Below are positions 9,233 to 25,500 of a DNA stretch of 64,000 bases, in pieces; the stretch's first letter is position 1; each line of letters opens with the position of its first letter. The notes beneath the pieces were generated by a model that did not search any database, was not told the origin of the DNA, and worked only from the letters and a program-made list of their open reading frames with translations. The position numbers and the translations under genes were made by a program. This DNA comes from Sipunculus nudus (taxonomy: Eukaryota; Annelida; Sipuncula; Golfingiida; Sipunculidae). The DNA lies in the NCBI GenBank assembly GCA_026874595.1, contig CM049316.1, forward strand, positions 14,449,839 to 14,513,838, written 5' to 3'.

Positions 9233-10469
9233 GTAGGTGTTAATTAAAAGCAACCGTATCCTCATTTCAGATAATATTAGGTAATACACCATAAGGGAAT
9301 TTCTTTATAATTTTTTTCAGTGAACAGGCCACAGTCTGTAGTCAATGCTGTAGTGAGTGTAATCATATGACATGTTGAGGTGTTACTGTTGTCTCACTGA
9401 CAAGTATTGACAACAAGAAATATGGCTAGCTTTAATATTTGGTTCTTGTACGTAATACCAAGGACTACTTGACAAGTTTTACTCGCATGTCCACATGTTG
9501 GCACTTACCGATTCTTCTACCCACAATGCATTTCAGTGTGACAGGGTAACCTCACTCAAAGGTCAGCTCTCCCCAAACAGATAATAGATTAGATGTTTCA
9601 TGTAGATGATATCACCACAAGAAACCCCCTACCGGTAATCAAGCTTTAATGTGATTGTATACAATGTCTCATTTCAGTAACATATTTTAACATGGTCAGA
9701 TTCACCTGGCATAAACAAAATGCTGGCCTTAATAAATTTGAATGGAACAGTCTCCCTGAGTTCAAAGGAATCTGCTTGTTCCACCATGGGTAAAAAACCT
9801 TTGATACAGATTACCTCCAAAATTTAATGGATTGTCCCTTTGGTGGTAACTTAACCTTTTACAAAATTTGTTATAGATAATTTTCTAATTTCTGAGAGAC
9901 TAACCAATGAACCATGGGAAAACTTATACCTTCCTAGCAGAGATATAAGGCTGTGTTTTTGTTATTTCTTCAGAGGCTTGGTTGGTATGACTTTACTCTG
10001 TAAATGTCATAGTTTGTATGTCAACTTACTGAAGTTTGAAATGAGCTTGTTTTACTACCTAAACATGCTTACTAAGATAATATGACAAAAAAAAAAGTAA
10101 AAACAAATGTATATTTTGAAGAACATATTGCATAGTTTTAAGTTGCTTGCTATGGTTCCTTCATTACCTTGACATACATTTTCAGATATTATGACAAAAA
10201 ATTAATTTTAAAAAAATTTAATAACATTTTACATTTGTTATCATCTAAAAGCCTGCTCCAGTATCTTGAAGAATACATTCACCACTGACTGGCTGATTGT
10301 GTGGTTTTCTTCCAGATGGTATATCCTTCTACAGGATACATATGGTACATTCTGTGAGGTGCTGGTAACTGACTGCTCCAGTCAGTCCTGGTCTTCACTG
10401 GTACAGGAGGGCGAGGGCTGTAGTTACAGATTCTCTGGATTACAAGTGGTTGACCGGCTCACTAGAAAC

Positions 10470-10543
<74 letters not shown>

Positions 10544-13500
10544 TTATTCATATGATTAATGTATATACTATGTTGATATACTTGTTAAAACCATGTAATT
10601 TATCATGAATTGTCTAAGCAGGATCATGAAAGACATATTAATAAACCTAGTCAATAAATGTAGTGCTGGAATAAACAAAACTTTTCATGATCCATCAAGG
10701 AATGCAAATTTTTGGCATTTCCTCTGGTCCTATTTCCTTCCATAAAAAAATAATGTAATTCAAGGATGTTTGCAGTTAAGGTCATGTGCTAACTTTTAAT
10801 ACTAATAGTTGATTAAAATAGACCTTTTCTGTTTCACTTGTGACACCTGTCGGCGATATTTAACATCTATGGTTCGGGGTTGTACACATGTACGGGAGTA
10901 AAAGGTGGAAGCAGTTGTGTTTTTGGCCCTGTTGTCTGACTAAACCCCAGTATCACCGATCACCTAAGCCCATCATGAAACAACAAATGTTTGTTGCAGT
11001 ATAATATAAAATAAGAAGGGGGCCTTATTTTATCTTATATTGATCTTATATTATAGCCTAGCTTTGAAGCGGGGTTGACCAGTGGATGTTTAAAATTAAT
11101 GTGAAAAAGCTCGTCTTAGGCTATGCATATTATGGTACAGGTGAAAAAAGGTGCACATATAAAAAGACTACTGATGAAACTGACATATGTATCAACACAG
11201 ACGCAGGTTGCTAACTGAAATTGGTAGCATCCTTGACAACCGTGAGAACCTGAACGAAACAACTTGTTCATGAAGAAAAGCTGTGTTACATCTGACAATC
11301 AATGCTGGGTGCATTAAAATAATGAAGTTAACTAGGCTGCTCAAAAGTAGAGAAGACGTTCATGAACTTCTTATTCATGAATTATGAACGTCCCATATAT
11401 ACCCAGTTAGCACAAAACAGTTCACACAGAAAATGCTCTAAAATGTAAAAAAAAACATGGCTATACCTTGAACCCTTTTCTAAGTAAAAATTTTTTCCTT
11501 ATTAGCTCAGCTGACTATAAGTCATCTGAACTATAGTCGTGGTCCATTGTCCGTCGTCCGTCCGTCTGTCCGTCCGTCCGTCCGTCCGTCGTCCGTCCGT
11601 AGATGTGGCACGTTTTGAAACCGTAAGACCTAGGAATCCAAAATTCGGCATAATGTTAGATGTCCCCAAGATCTCCTACCAAGCCGAAAACTGGGTGTTT
11701 GCAACTTCGTTCCTTTGAGAAATTAAGGAAAAACCTCAATTTTTTATTAAAAACCTATTTTCACACTTCAGAACTGCCTAATATCAAAACCACTCATCTG
11801 TTTTACCTCATATTTACCATAAATATTCCTCTATATAGTTCCTATGTACATGCCAGAAATCATGTCTGTATTATTTAATTTAAAAAAGTTATGGGCCCAA
11901 ACATAATGCATTTTGTAAAAAATCAGAAAAGATATTTGATCACTTAACACAAAAAATGTTAATGCTATGGACCTTTTTTCCAGTAATATAACTTTAATTA
12001 ATCAAAATTAAATTGTATACCCAAAATAAGATGAAAATCTTTTAAATTTTTTAAAATATTAATAAAAATAAAAAATTGGTACCTTAAATTTTGCCCAACT
12101 TTGACCATGGCACGTTTTTTTCCTGTAAGTACTGTGGATTTAATTTTCACAGCCTGTTTTTGTTAGCATTTCAACTGTTAACACCAAAAATTTGAAACCA
12201 GTTGATCAAAAACTGTAGATTTTAATCAAGTTTTCAAGCACCATGTAACATATTGTTTACATCAGGCAGTGTTATGCAGTTTGCAAGAGCTCAGCTCCCC
12301 AGCTTCAGCTCTAAGTTCCTTAAATTCGGCATACAGTTAGATGTCTCCAAAATGCCCTACCATGCCAAGAATTTGGTCTCTAGGACATTAGAGATATTAA
12401 TGAAAAACTTCATTTTTCCATTAAAAACCCATTGTTACACTTCAAGACTGCCTAATATCAAAACCACTGATCTGACTTTAATCATAAATAATATACATAT
12501 TTTTCATTCTCTATGCACATGCCAGAATGATGTCAGTATTGTGTAATTGTTTTAAGTTATGGGCCCAAACATAATGCACTTTGTAAAAAATCAAGAAATA
12601 TATTTACTCCCTTAACAAGAGCATTGCTGAAGCTAGAGATTTTTTTGTCAGGGATGTAACATTATTTAATCAAGATTCAATTGAATACCCAAAATTAGTT
12701 CTGAATTTTTCAAATTTTATTTAGTATAAATATAAAATTTGTACCTTAAATTTTGCCCAACTGTGACCATGGCACGTTTGTTTCCCGTGAGCACTGTTGA
12801 TATAATTTTCATATCATGCACACATAAGCATTTCAGCTTTTCAGTTTAAAAAAGCTGAAAGAAATTGGCCAAAAATTGTAGCTTTTATTAATGTTTTTTA
12901 TGAGACCCTGTCAGACTTTGGCTCTCTCCAGCCCCTCTTGAGTCACCTGTATGTTGACCTTGTTGACCTTTCATCAAATTATGCACGCTTGAGGCGAGGC
13001 ATACATGGAATCCAGGCAGCTTATGGCCAGCCACAGTTGATCCAGGTGTCCAACCCAACTCATCTAGTAGTTTTAACCAAGAACATAACAAAAAACAATA
13101 AATTAATAAATTTTTATTGGTTTTTAATAAAAAATTAAAGAAAAATAGAAAAGGAATTTGTTAGTTTATAATAACAGGAAATTAACTTGCAGTTACTGAT
13201 GATATAAGATTCTTGTATCGATGGGTAGAATGTCACATATTCCAAATAACACCATGCAGTCACCTATGGCATTTTTCAGTTCAGTTTTAATGATAAAGAA
13301 GTAAATCATATTATTCATTACTAATCATTAGGGATCATATAAAGGAAATTAGACAAAGATGCAGTTGATGATATTAATCTAGATTCCTGCTGTGTCTAGT
13401 GTGTACATTGATGTGAAATTAGTCCAAAATGAATTTTTTAGTTATTTTTTAATATAAATAAAAGCCATAACACCAGATACTTATGATCATTATTTAAATG

Positions 13501-16500
13501 TGTGAATTTGGTATATTCTGGATTCTCAACATCATTGTTTGGTGAAAACTGAATAAATTCCAGACATGGTGCAAATACTTTGTAATTGTATTTAAATACG
13601 AATATGATTTTGTACTCCATTATAAAATTTCTTGCATAAAGAATGGGAATTCAGGTAAAAATGAAAATATATGAATACTCGTGCAAATACTTTCAAAATG
13701 TATTCATGAATGCATTCATGAATATATTCTTTAATATTATTTTAATAATCATATCAGTTATATTTCATTTATATATTTATATTTATTACCACACAAAACC
13801 AGCATGTGCCTCATTTCTAAATAATATTTTTTTATCATATATAACAGCTGAGCATCGTGACCCATAGGTCCCTTGTTTTTATCCTGTTATAATTTGCCGG
13901 AAAATATGTTATTTATTTCTATTGCATTTCAGTTTTACAATTAAAAAATTCCTATGAAAAAAATGCATAACATTCTTAGAATGTAATCAAAATATTTCTT
14001 TCATATATAGTATATATACATTATTTTGACAGAGTTGTAAATATAATTAAAAACCAAAGATACTATTCTTATATATAGGTTTATATTTTTCAACAATACA
14101 ATAAACCTTTTAATGAATTTGTCACATATAATAAGTCTAACATTTTTTAGCTATATAATTTTAGAAATGTTTTTGATTTTATAAATGGTCTGCTGAGACA
14201 TCAGTGCAACTCATCGAAAATGTTTGTAAAATGTTTTATGCTGCGTGGGTGTATTCACACGTTAACTTACCAATTTCAATGAAACAATATTATTAACAAA
14301 AGTGTACAGTGCTGTGTCACTGGGGTATACTTTATGTTTACTATTTATTGGTCACCTGAACACTAAGGACTCAAAATCAAATGAAAGAGATATCCTCGTC
14401 CCCCCTACAGGTAGGCCTACACTTCTGTTCACATACGGCCTGGGGGTCAGCTGACCCGAACCCTAAACAAGACATCGTAAACGCACGCAGTGCGCATGCT
14501 CGTGGAAAAGGTCTATTCAGGTGATTAAATATCTTTAAGATTTATGTATATTACATGGAAATATTTTCTCGAATTCATGTTTTCAAATGATCACTCTTCA
14601 AAGAACTTCTTGCTCCAAGTTGATGGTTAGGTTTCAGTTCCAGGCTCAGAATGTCAAGCTGATATCAGGATACCATTAAATCATTGCATTGTGGAATTTA
14701 CAGAGACCATGATAAAAGTATAAATGAAGAAAATGGAATTACTAAGAAGTGGTTATTGAGATTTATTGACAGGTTTACATTTGTTTTATTTATCCTGAGA
14801 CCAAGAAAAACTAATCTTCTGTTTTTATACACTCTCAGATTATTTCATAATGTTTGGTCTTTGTCTTGACCAGATCCAGACAGGCCTTCACTCTGATGGA
14901 CTCTCTATGGAAGCCAGACAAGTATAAGAAGATCCTACAGAGCCAGCAGTCATCAGATGATGTAAGGATGTTGGATTTCTCCTGCAAATTAAATTACAAC
15001 AACAAAACAATTTAGTTTTAAATAATCAAAATGGCCAAAACTTCATGTGTGAAATTGGAATAAGTGTTAGTATTAAGCTGAAACACACTGTACTGCCAGG
15101 CCTTGAGCTAAATATGATAGTTAAATGACAATTATGGTGGTGGTGGGGGGGTTTCCTCCAAATGCTTTCCCCAATGTCATTTAACATTTAGCCCCTGAGC
15201 AAATTTTAATTAGTTGTCTGTATGTCATCTTAAGAGGTGCAGGCACATCCCCTTAAGCTACTACATTTTCACCAGAGGGGGGGGGAGAGGGGCCACACTG
15301 CCCTCATGCAGGCATCAGGGACCAAATGTTGTATCTTGTACCCTACTCAGGAGCAGGAAAGGGTTCTTATTGGGTCTTAACAGGGCAAACTATTTCTTGT
15401 AGGGGTGGTAGTAGGTTAGTCCAATATGATGAAAAGATGGCTGGGATGTCTTACAGCTGTACTCTGGCACATTTTAAGTAGAATTGTTGCAGGAATTTTT
15501 CCCATATGCATGAACAAGATTTAATAAAATTAAAATATGTCAAGGCCTAGACAATCTTTGAGTTTTTAAATGGTTTGTCCTACCTTGATTATAACATAAT
15601 TTCTGATTTAGAAATTAGTCAGATTTTTTGCTGATAAGTGGTTATGATTGAATGATGTGATGACCTCTGCAAGAATAAAAAAATGAATAAGGATGAGATT
15701 AATCCCTGCTGGTTAAGGCTGTGCCTAGATCTCCATGGCTTATAACCTCTGCTCCAGTTTTTGTGAATATTTGCCTCTTTCCTCCTATTGTTGAGCATCA
15801 GTGTCTTATGTAATTTACCAAAATCTGTCCATCATTTGGTAAAAATGGAAATTAACCATTAAGTATTTAAGTTGTATTGTATTTTGAAAATTAAAAAAAA
15901 AGTGTATATTTGATTGTACCATTTAATACAACAAGAAGATTATGTTACTGTTCAAGATATTAATATGTTTATCATATATATTGAAGTTATAATGTTTAAT
16001 ACATATTATTTGATATATTAAATTTAATCAACTTTGTCTTGCCCTGTGGACAGAGTGACCAGATGACCAGTGAAACCAGCAGACCAGAGTTTTATTACAG
16101 TTTCTGCACAGCACCAGGGGAAAGCACTGCCAGTCGACTCTCCCAGCAAACGTCAACACTGTACAGTAGACCACAATGTCAGCAGCTCCAGGAGGTCATA
16201 CACATGAATGACTGCAGGGTCTCGTTCTGGGCAAAATGTGTTTATTTACACCAGCCAGAGGTAATATTAATTTACTTTTTATTTAATTAATAAAAATTTG
16301 TTTTATTGCTTATTAGGATAAGGGCTTGATCTTTTCCTTTTCACATGGATGTGATAAATAAAAACAAGCATTGAATTTTTTCACATTGTTATATATATCT
16401 GTACTTAACTGGATTAAAATTTTACTTATTCAGATAAAAGTCTAGTCTGTTCTTTAAATAATAGCACAACAATATGCTATGTTTTATTATCTGTAGTGAA

Positions 16501-19500
16501 TATCCTGAATATATCACGTATCGCAATATACCATAAAAATGCATATCCGTCAAGAAGTTTGTTAGAAAAAAAAATTATTTGAAGAAAGAGGATCCAAATT
16601 TTGCATGAACTTAGTCAAACTGCCGGTCTGAATGTCTTAACTGACCGACAACCAGATATCCTTTCCGGGGAAGTCAGGTACAAAATTCTCCCTTTCAGTC
16701 CAAAAATACTGTCTAATTAGGTTTCCGTACAATATTATTTTTTTTCAGTTTTACCATTTATGCTGTTCTTTCATTTAGATAATGCAGTATATTAAAATGT
16801 TTGCATTTACATAGTTGCTGACAACCAGGAAATGTCCCACTTCTGGCTATAATGAACTTCATTCACGGGCGATTAAGTACGAGTGCAAGAGGCACGAGTA
16901 TTGCGTAATCAATTTGTATTTTATCCAGGGCATCGGCCTCTGTGTATTTAACATTCAATTATGTTACAGAATTGCTCCACAAAAACATTTGGTGCATGCT
17001 TAAGCTAGCAAACATGTAAACCGTAAAAGCCCCTGGGCCGTGGTATCTCAACTACAGACAGGTGACAAAAGGCAATTTCAGCACAAATTAGCGCCCACAC
17101 GATACAGGGGTGGCTACCTGTCACAAGGATCCCCAAACTAGGTCATGCTGTTCACCTGTGTACTTACACGCAGGGAGAAATTATGACTCTGTTCGGAAGT
17201 TCCTACTTAAAATTACCCGAAATCGTAGTGAATGACTGCGACCCTGAGCAAAGCACAGGGAAAAATAGACCGAAGTTCAACCTGACATCAATATCTCAAT
17301 GAACAAAAGAACACAAAACCTGCAAGACTTAGTCAAAATCAGTACTCAACAGAATGTGAAATACATGATTCACTCATGAAAACTTCATAAAAAAGATAGG
17401 AAAACGGAGTTTGACCAAAGAACGATAGATGTGTAGCCCTGGCTTCCGTGCTCTCTCCCTGCGGTTCACTATGCTGGATAGCTACGCTGCATATATGCAG
17501 TTATATTGCATGTAATTGTTCATCAGTGCGCCCTTCTGTTGAGGCAAGGAAGACAGGAGTTAATTAAAACTTGAAAAAAAACTTTTGTTTACTGGCTTGT
17601 GTTTTCTCAGAATGTATAATAAAAATCTCTGATAATAAAATTACTGCCCTTGATCCACAAATATGACCCAGCGGAGGACAGATTACACTGTCACATGGCC
17701 TTTTCATGTGACTCGCGTGGTCCAACTTCATGCGTTCTTTTTAATTTAGATTATATAAAATGTACAGAAGTCATCATCAGTACTGTTTTATTAACACGCA
17801 TAAATAGTCATGTTTTTATTGATATCTGACACTAACAATCATTAGAAGTTTTTAATTAATGAGCAATGATGGAAAGTATGAGAAATCCTTGGCTCTTCTA
17901 TTATCAACCACCTGCCAATTCTGGGTGTCAGACGATCTTCATTTCTGCACAATACTAAAAGAATCGACCTGTTATATTTATTAATCTTAGAATCTTTATG
18001 ATGCCCAATAATATGTTACTAGATTGCACAACAAAACAAATGACAATTTTATAGTTTAAAAAAAATTGGAGTGGTATCGATGTCAAAAACGAGTTGGCCA
18101 GTCATACAATTCCCCATTCCCCAGTGGCCTGCAATACTCCTCTCGATGGTCATGTATGCTGGTTCTTACCTGTTTTGACCCCCAGAATGGCTTGAAAAAT
18201 TTTTTACCTGATATTTACCCTGAAAATGTATACTCGACTTATATGCGAGATCGACATATATGCGAGTTTTTACAGTATTGTTGTTTTCTAGTACATTGTA
18301 GATGAAAGCATGCTTTTTTACACTATAGTGTCTTTTCATATTTATCTTTCTTAAGTTTTGAAACTACAGTTTGACTTTGTATCATTTGCACATTGGCTCA
18401 TCCTTGAAAATATTCTTTACAGAAGGAGGCCTTGAACCAGGATTCTTTTGTGTCTTTATGGTATTTAATTGATCCCTCCACATGTTACAACAGTACAAAG
18501 AACAGCAGTAATTCACCACATGTTGACAACACAACACAAAGGAACCCTACTCCTGTGTGTATGAGGCAGTCAGAGGACTGTGTAACATCACATACAGGAG
18601 CTGTACCAGCAGTGTGTCATGTTAAAGATGCATTGTTATCTGATGGTAAGTTGTTGTTATACAGTAATGTGCTGTAAGCAGATTGCAACATTCTCACTGG
18701 TCCTAATATTAATGTTAGAGCATATGTGTTTTTATGGTTAACATTCTACTTTAATGTTGCACTGCATTATAATTATAACTCAGGAATGTATTATATATCC
18801 CCTTGGTTGGTTGGTTTGCCTGTCAGCAACTTTATAAAAAAAGTTATGAACAGGTTAATGATTTTGATGAAATTTTGTGAAGGATTAGGGTCACAACTGA
18901 GGAAATATCCAATAAATGTTGGAGTTTATTTGGATCAAAATAATATATATCCAGAAATTGTGCACAACACGGGAAAACTTGATTATTTATGTATTTGTAT
19001 AACTATGCACACATCTTATTATGGTTATTGTCTGTATTATTTGTTAAAGTCAGCATAGTCACACTGGATATAAAATGGTGAAATTAGTATATCATTATGT
19101 TGCAAATCCTACAGGCATTTAACTACACCTCACAGAGAAAGTGTAAAGGAAAATACATTAATCCTGTTCTAATTAATTAAAAAAGAAATACACGGCCATT
19201 TCAGAAATGACTGAGTATTAAAACAGTATACAATTGATATTTTGCTGCAAATATAGAACAAAATTGTCATGAAAATAGTCTACATCCTACCTTAAATGTA
19301 GCACAGGTTTATCTAAGATTTTGCCACATATGGAAAATAGATTTAAGAGCATTTATGATTATAAGTAGAATTTTTCTGATACAGTTTCAGGTCAGCTTAT
19401 TGTTGATGGATACAGTCTGGTTACCATGACAACAGATGATGAAGCAAAAGTCCACCAAACGCAACCCATAACACCAGATTACCACAAAAAACTATCAGAC

Positions 19501-22500
19501 CTTGTTGCTGAGATACCTCCTCTCTGTCCCACCACACCAAGGCTTGCCATGGTAACAGTCACAGGTACAAATGCCAGCTCCAAAATCTGCTCATCACAAA
19601 TAAACATTGTTATTTTTTACTATGTAACTAAGAATAGAAAAGTGACCTTACGTTGAATATTCTTTTTTTTTTCTAAGGATAGGTTTATGCTGGTAGGTGG
19701 CACTGAGTGTTGAATGAGGATGAAGGTTACCAGTTAATAAGAATTATGTTATTTATTATAACTTCTTTTATTTCAGGTTTTTTTTGTATGCAAAAGGCTA
19801 GAAATAATCCAGAATTCATGACCTTTCATTAAGATATTAGAGCCAACCTTGGAGGTTCTATCAGACATTTCACCATTATGCATCTGAGGCACTACCAGGG
19901 TTCAAACTTGAAACCTTCTGCTCCTAAGCCCAAAAGTTTAACTACTAGGCTGACACTTACATGTACATCTAATATGTTTGCTAGATGCAGATGAAGAAAA
20001 CAATAGAATAATCCTGGATTATTATTTAGCCTCCCAGATCCAAGGTTTTCAGTGAGGTATAGATTCATTCCAAGAATTGTTCTTTGTTCAGACATTGATC
20101 CTTTCTTTACAGTTTAGTGGAACTTTGACATAAATTCTTCATCTTCAGGGTTATGTTTTCACCCATGTTTGTTGGTTTGTTTGTCTGCAAGTTTGATAGC
20201 CCCCCAAAGATTGAACTGATTTTATTAAAAATTCATTAAAAAGATGGCAGTTTGACGGAAGACATCATTAAATTTTAAGTGTGGCCCTAGATAAAGGATT
20301 GATCCAGTAGGAGAGGTTTGCTTTTATTGAGGTAAATGCTTAGCTGAATAGCATTCTCATGTCTCTTGGATCTGCAAGGATCTATACTTAGGATGTTAAG
20401 CTTTTAATGTCCAGTATCTTTACTAAAAGACTGCAGCCTGCTCCTGAATGTATTATTACAGTTTGACTGACATTTTCTTGAACATCCAAGTCCTAATGAA
20501 ATAAAAAAAACCTTGTTTTAAGTAATTTGTCACAGTTTCTTTTTACAGGCCATCTTGTAAGTGTTGATGAAGATTCGGCATTCACCTGGCTAATGTGTGA
20601 CAGGTGTAATAATGAAGATATTTACACAGATGGTCCAGACAGGTAATGTGTCAATAACCATCTAAATAACATACAAAATTTGACTGTGCCTGCAGGGACT
20701 TACTCCAGCTCGTAGGAATATTTGAAAACCCTAAATATACCAACTTGTTCCTGTTTTGCACAGCACATTATGGGTGAATATTTCACATGAAGCACATATA
20801 TGCAGAGATATCTGTATATCATTTATAACTAGCACTTTGCAACACTAAGCTTTCTGGATCTCTGGTACTACTGTCTGTACACTAAATGTTCCCAATTTTT
20901 TTGGCACAAACCACACATTTCCACATGAAAATGGAACTAGTACAAAAAACTAGTTAAGATTACTTATGCATGAAAAAAATATTACCAGTATCATATGGAC
21001 ACTGACTTGCAGACCTAATTTTAAATCAAGTTATTAATAATACTGTTCCTGTCAGACAGGCTGGTTACAGTGTTCTGGTTAATGTTTCCTATGTATCAGC
21101 TTGATTGCATGTGCTTGTCACTTGTTTTTGCACAGCTCTCTCCTCTTCTGCACTGTTTGCAATCAGGAGGTTGTAAATGCTGCCACTGGTATGAAAATGA
21201 CAGGATATCTAACTGTGGATGGACAGAACAGCCAGGCAGCCATACAGGTATAACAATGTGTGTGGCCTAAATGCATATTCACTGATTTCACTCCATCATT
21301 AGTTACACTTTCTGATAGTAATATTCAATTCAGCTTGGTAAATCTCCTTGTGGACCTTAATTTTTCAGTTGTAACTGGCAAGAACAACATACTTTTATCT
21401 ATCCTCAGCAGCAAAGTATGACAGTAATTGACTTTAATTAAATCCATTGTAAAATCTGGTAAATTACAGAATTGTGCACATAATTTTTTGTAAATAAAAG
21501 TTTTTAATAATTTTTAGCTCAGCTGACTGTAAGTTATCTGAGCTATAGCGATCACTCTTTGTCCGTCCGGCCGGATGGCCGTTAACAAGGAACAAATCGT
21601 AAACACTGGACCTGGAATCTTCTAACTTTACATCCAGAGGGGTCCATGAAAAATCTTCTTGGAAACCTGGAATTAGGTCTCTGTTACCCATATTCTTCAA
21701 GCTATGGGGCTCCGAAGTACCCCCCAGAATAAAGAAAAATATGATACAAAAAGCTCAAATATCTGAACAACTTATGCATCAATTACCATGATTCTTTGCA
21801 TGGATATTGATCATGGAGTGTTTCATCAGTTTCTGCGGACTGGTGGCGCCACCTGTATTTTTTCGATTGTTTACGATTTTTTTCTTTATTTTTGAGACCT
21901 CAAAAGATGCCGTCTTCTGTTAACAGGGCACAAATCTTAATGACTGGACTTAGAATCTTCTGTCTTGACATGCAGGGAGGTCCATGAAAGTCTTCTGGGA
22001 AACTTGGAATTAGGTCTCTGTTACCCATATTCTTCAAGCTATGGGGCTCCTAAATACCCCCCAGAATAATGAAAAATTTGATACAAAAGCTTAAATATCT
22101 CAACAACTAATGCATTGATTACCATGATTCTTTGCATGGATATTGATCATAGAATGTTTCATCAGTTTCTGCAGACTGGTGGCGCCATTTGTATTTTTTC
22201 GAATGTTACAATTTTTTTTCTCTATTTTTGAGACCTCAAAAGATGCCGTCATCTGTTAACAGGGTACGAATCGTAACAGCTGGACCTGGAATCTTCTTAC
22301 TTTACATTCAGAGAGGTCCATGAAAAGTCTTTTTGAAAACCTGGAATTTGGTCTCTGTTACCAATATTCTTCAAGCTATGGGGCTCAGAAGTACCGCCCA
22401 GAATAATGAAAAATTTGATACAAAAGCTCAAATATCCGAACAACTAATACATTGATCACTATGATTCTTTGCATGGATATTGATCATGGAGTGTTTCTTC

Positions 22501-25500
22501 AGTTTCTGCAGACTGGTGGAGCCACCTGTTTTTTTTTTAGTTTTTTTTTTATTTTTTTTACTATTTTTTTATCTATTTTTGAGACCTTAAAAGATGCAGT
22601 CATCTGTTAACAGGGCACAAATCGTAACATCTAGACCTAGAATCTTCTTTCTTGCCATGTTGGGAGGCCAATGAAAAGTCTCCTTGGAAACCTCAAATTT
22701 TTTCTCTGTCACCCATATTGTCTGAGCTATGGGGCTCAGAAGTACCCCCCAGAATAACTTAAAATTTGATACAAAAGCTCTGGTATCTGAACAACTAGTG
22801 CATTGATTGGCATTATTCTTTGCATGCATATGCATCTTGGAGTGTTTCATCAGTTTCTGCAAACTGGTAGTGCCACCCGGACTTCTTTGAATTTTTACGC
22901 ATTTTTATCTTTATTTTTGAGACCTTCAAAGATGTGGTCTTCTGTTTACAGGGAACAAATCATAACTATTTGAGCTTGAATCTTCTTTCTTGACATCCTG
23001 GGAGGTCCATAAAAAACTCCATGGAAACCTGAAATTAGGTCTCTGTTACCCATATTCTCCGAGCAGTGGGTCTTAGAAGTACCTCCCAGAATAACTAAAA
23101 ATTGATACAAAAGCTCCAGTATCTGAACAACTATTGCATTAATCACTCTGATTCTTTGCATGCATATTCATCATGGAGTGTTTCATCAGTTCTTGTGGAC
23201 TGGTGGAAATACCTTAATTTTTAAAAAATTTTAACACATTTTTTTTCACTAGGCCTATTTATGAGACCTACAAAGATGCAGTCGTCCCTTGACAGGACTC
23301 AAAATGTAACCATTGGTCCTAGAATCTTCAAACTTCAGGGAGATCTGTGAAAAGTCTCCTTGGAAACATGAATTAAGGTCTCTGTTACCCATATTTTCTG
23401 AGCTATGGGGCTTATATGCACCCCTCAGAATAATTGAAAATTTGATACCAAAGTAGGGCACAAATCATAACCCTTGGGCCCAGAATCTTCTTACCAGAAT
23501 CTTCTTACTTGACATCCTGAGAGTTCCTCAAAAGTTCTCCCCAGAAACTTGAAATTGGGTATCAGTGACCTATATTTTCAGAGTTTTGGGGTATGTTGGA
23601 GCATCCCAGAAATAATGCAAAACACACACAAATTGCCAGATTCCTCATGAAAGGCTGGTTGGATTGTCATCAAATTTGTTTTTATGGGTTGGGTCTTGAT
23701 GAACTTAGGCTAATATGCATGAACAATGATGCCACCTATCTTAATTAGTTGTCTGTGCAAGAACATATTATCAACATGTCAGTCCGCTGAGCGTCATGAC
23801 CCATGGGTCACTTGTTGGTGAACTTTGAGGAATATTTTTAAATTTATAGTTGATATACATTTGATATAAATATATATTTGATATTCCTAGAACATAGGTC
23901 AAGCCACTATGTATTTCAAATCTTGCAGTACTAACCCTGTATAGAAAGTTTATGAATAGATACCATGATTTTCATTTCTTAAACAGACAATGTGCTTGGA
24001 CTGTTTTTGCACCATGGTTTTACTTATATTCTTAATTATCAGTATCACTCTAAAAGTGCAGCACAAGTAGGAGATATATATGGTTAATATAAGCTACATA
24101 TAGATTAAAAAAAAGATAAAAAATTGTTTGATCAGTGATGCAGGAAATGTGCACAGTTTTAACCTTGCTTTTTTAGCTCCGCCAGGCCACCATTGAAGCA
24201 CTCTTACCCGAAGATTCAGATGAGGAGGTAAGGACCTTTTTAATTTTTAGTTCATCTGACTGAAAGTCATCTTGAGCTATAGTGATCACTCTTTGTCCAT
24301 TGTCCATCTGTAGGGCAGCCATCTGTCCATTAACAAGGCACAAATGTAACTGCTGGACCTAGAAACTTTCTTAGACCTGAACACCAATGGGCCAGAAATA
24401 AGGTCCTACCAATATCTACTGAGTTATGGGGCTCGTAAATACCCCCCAGAATAATTAAAAATTTGATAAAAAAGCTCCAGTATCTGAATAATTAATGCAT
24501 TGATCACCATGATTCTTTGCATGCATATTGATCATGGATGGTTTCTTCAGTTCCTGCAGACTGGTGCAGACTGCAGACTTCAATTTTAACGCATTTTTTC
24601 TCTATTTTTGATACCTTCAAATATAGCGGCCACCATGGTTAACATGGCACAAATTGCCAATGTTGGACCAAAAATCTTCTCACTTGTGCTTATGATTCTT
24701 TGCATGCATATTGATAATGGAGTGTTTCATCAGTTCCTGCAGACTGGTGGCGCCACCTTATTTTTTTAGTGAACCTGTGAGCTTATGCAATGGTATGGAA
24801 TAGTCTGTAGTCCGTCCTCTGTACTTTAAACCATACTGTTTTGAAAATGGCAGGAGCTAGCATCACCAAATTATATGCAAAAAATTATTCATCTAAAAAA
24901 CTCTATGGCCAAGGCCAAAAAAATTAAAATGTTTGGTTCTCAGGCACCGCCCGCGTCCGTTTTAACACCCCGCATCAAACATTTTTATTTTGATTTTCAT
25001 CTTTCAAGAAGATAAATTAATACAATTTTGATACAATTTCTTTGTTATGTAGTGCTTTTACCTGTTTAACAAAAACGCCCTGTTATTTTCATGCTTTTCC
25101 ATGGCCATATGACAATTTTATTGAAACATACAAAAAAAAGTCAAAAATAAAATACAGCCCGCCCACAGTGATTTCTGGAAAAAAGTGCCTGAGAACTATA
25201 CCTTTTTATTTTTTTGGCCTAACTGCATTTTTTTAGATTTTTTGGGGAAAAGCAAAAAAAAAAAACTTAAAAAATCTTCTTCTCTGAAACTTCAGCCTAA
25301 GTGTCCAATATTTTGCAGAAATGATTCCTGGAATAATCGCTCTCAAGTTTGTTTGAATGGTCCAAGTTTGGTGATTTTTAGCTCAGCTGACTATAAGTCA
25401 TCTTAGCTATAGTCGTGGTCCATTGTCCATCATCCGACTGTCTGTCCGTCTGTCCGTCTGTCTGTTCGTCTGTCCGTCTGTACATCCGTCCGTCCGTCCG

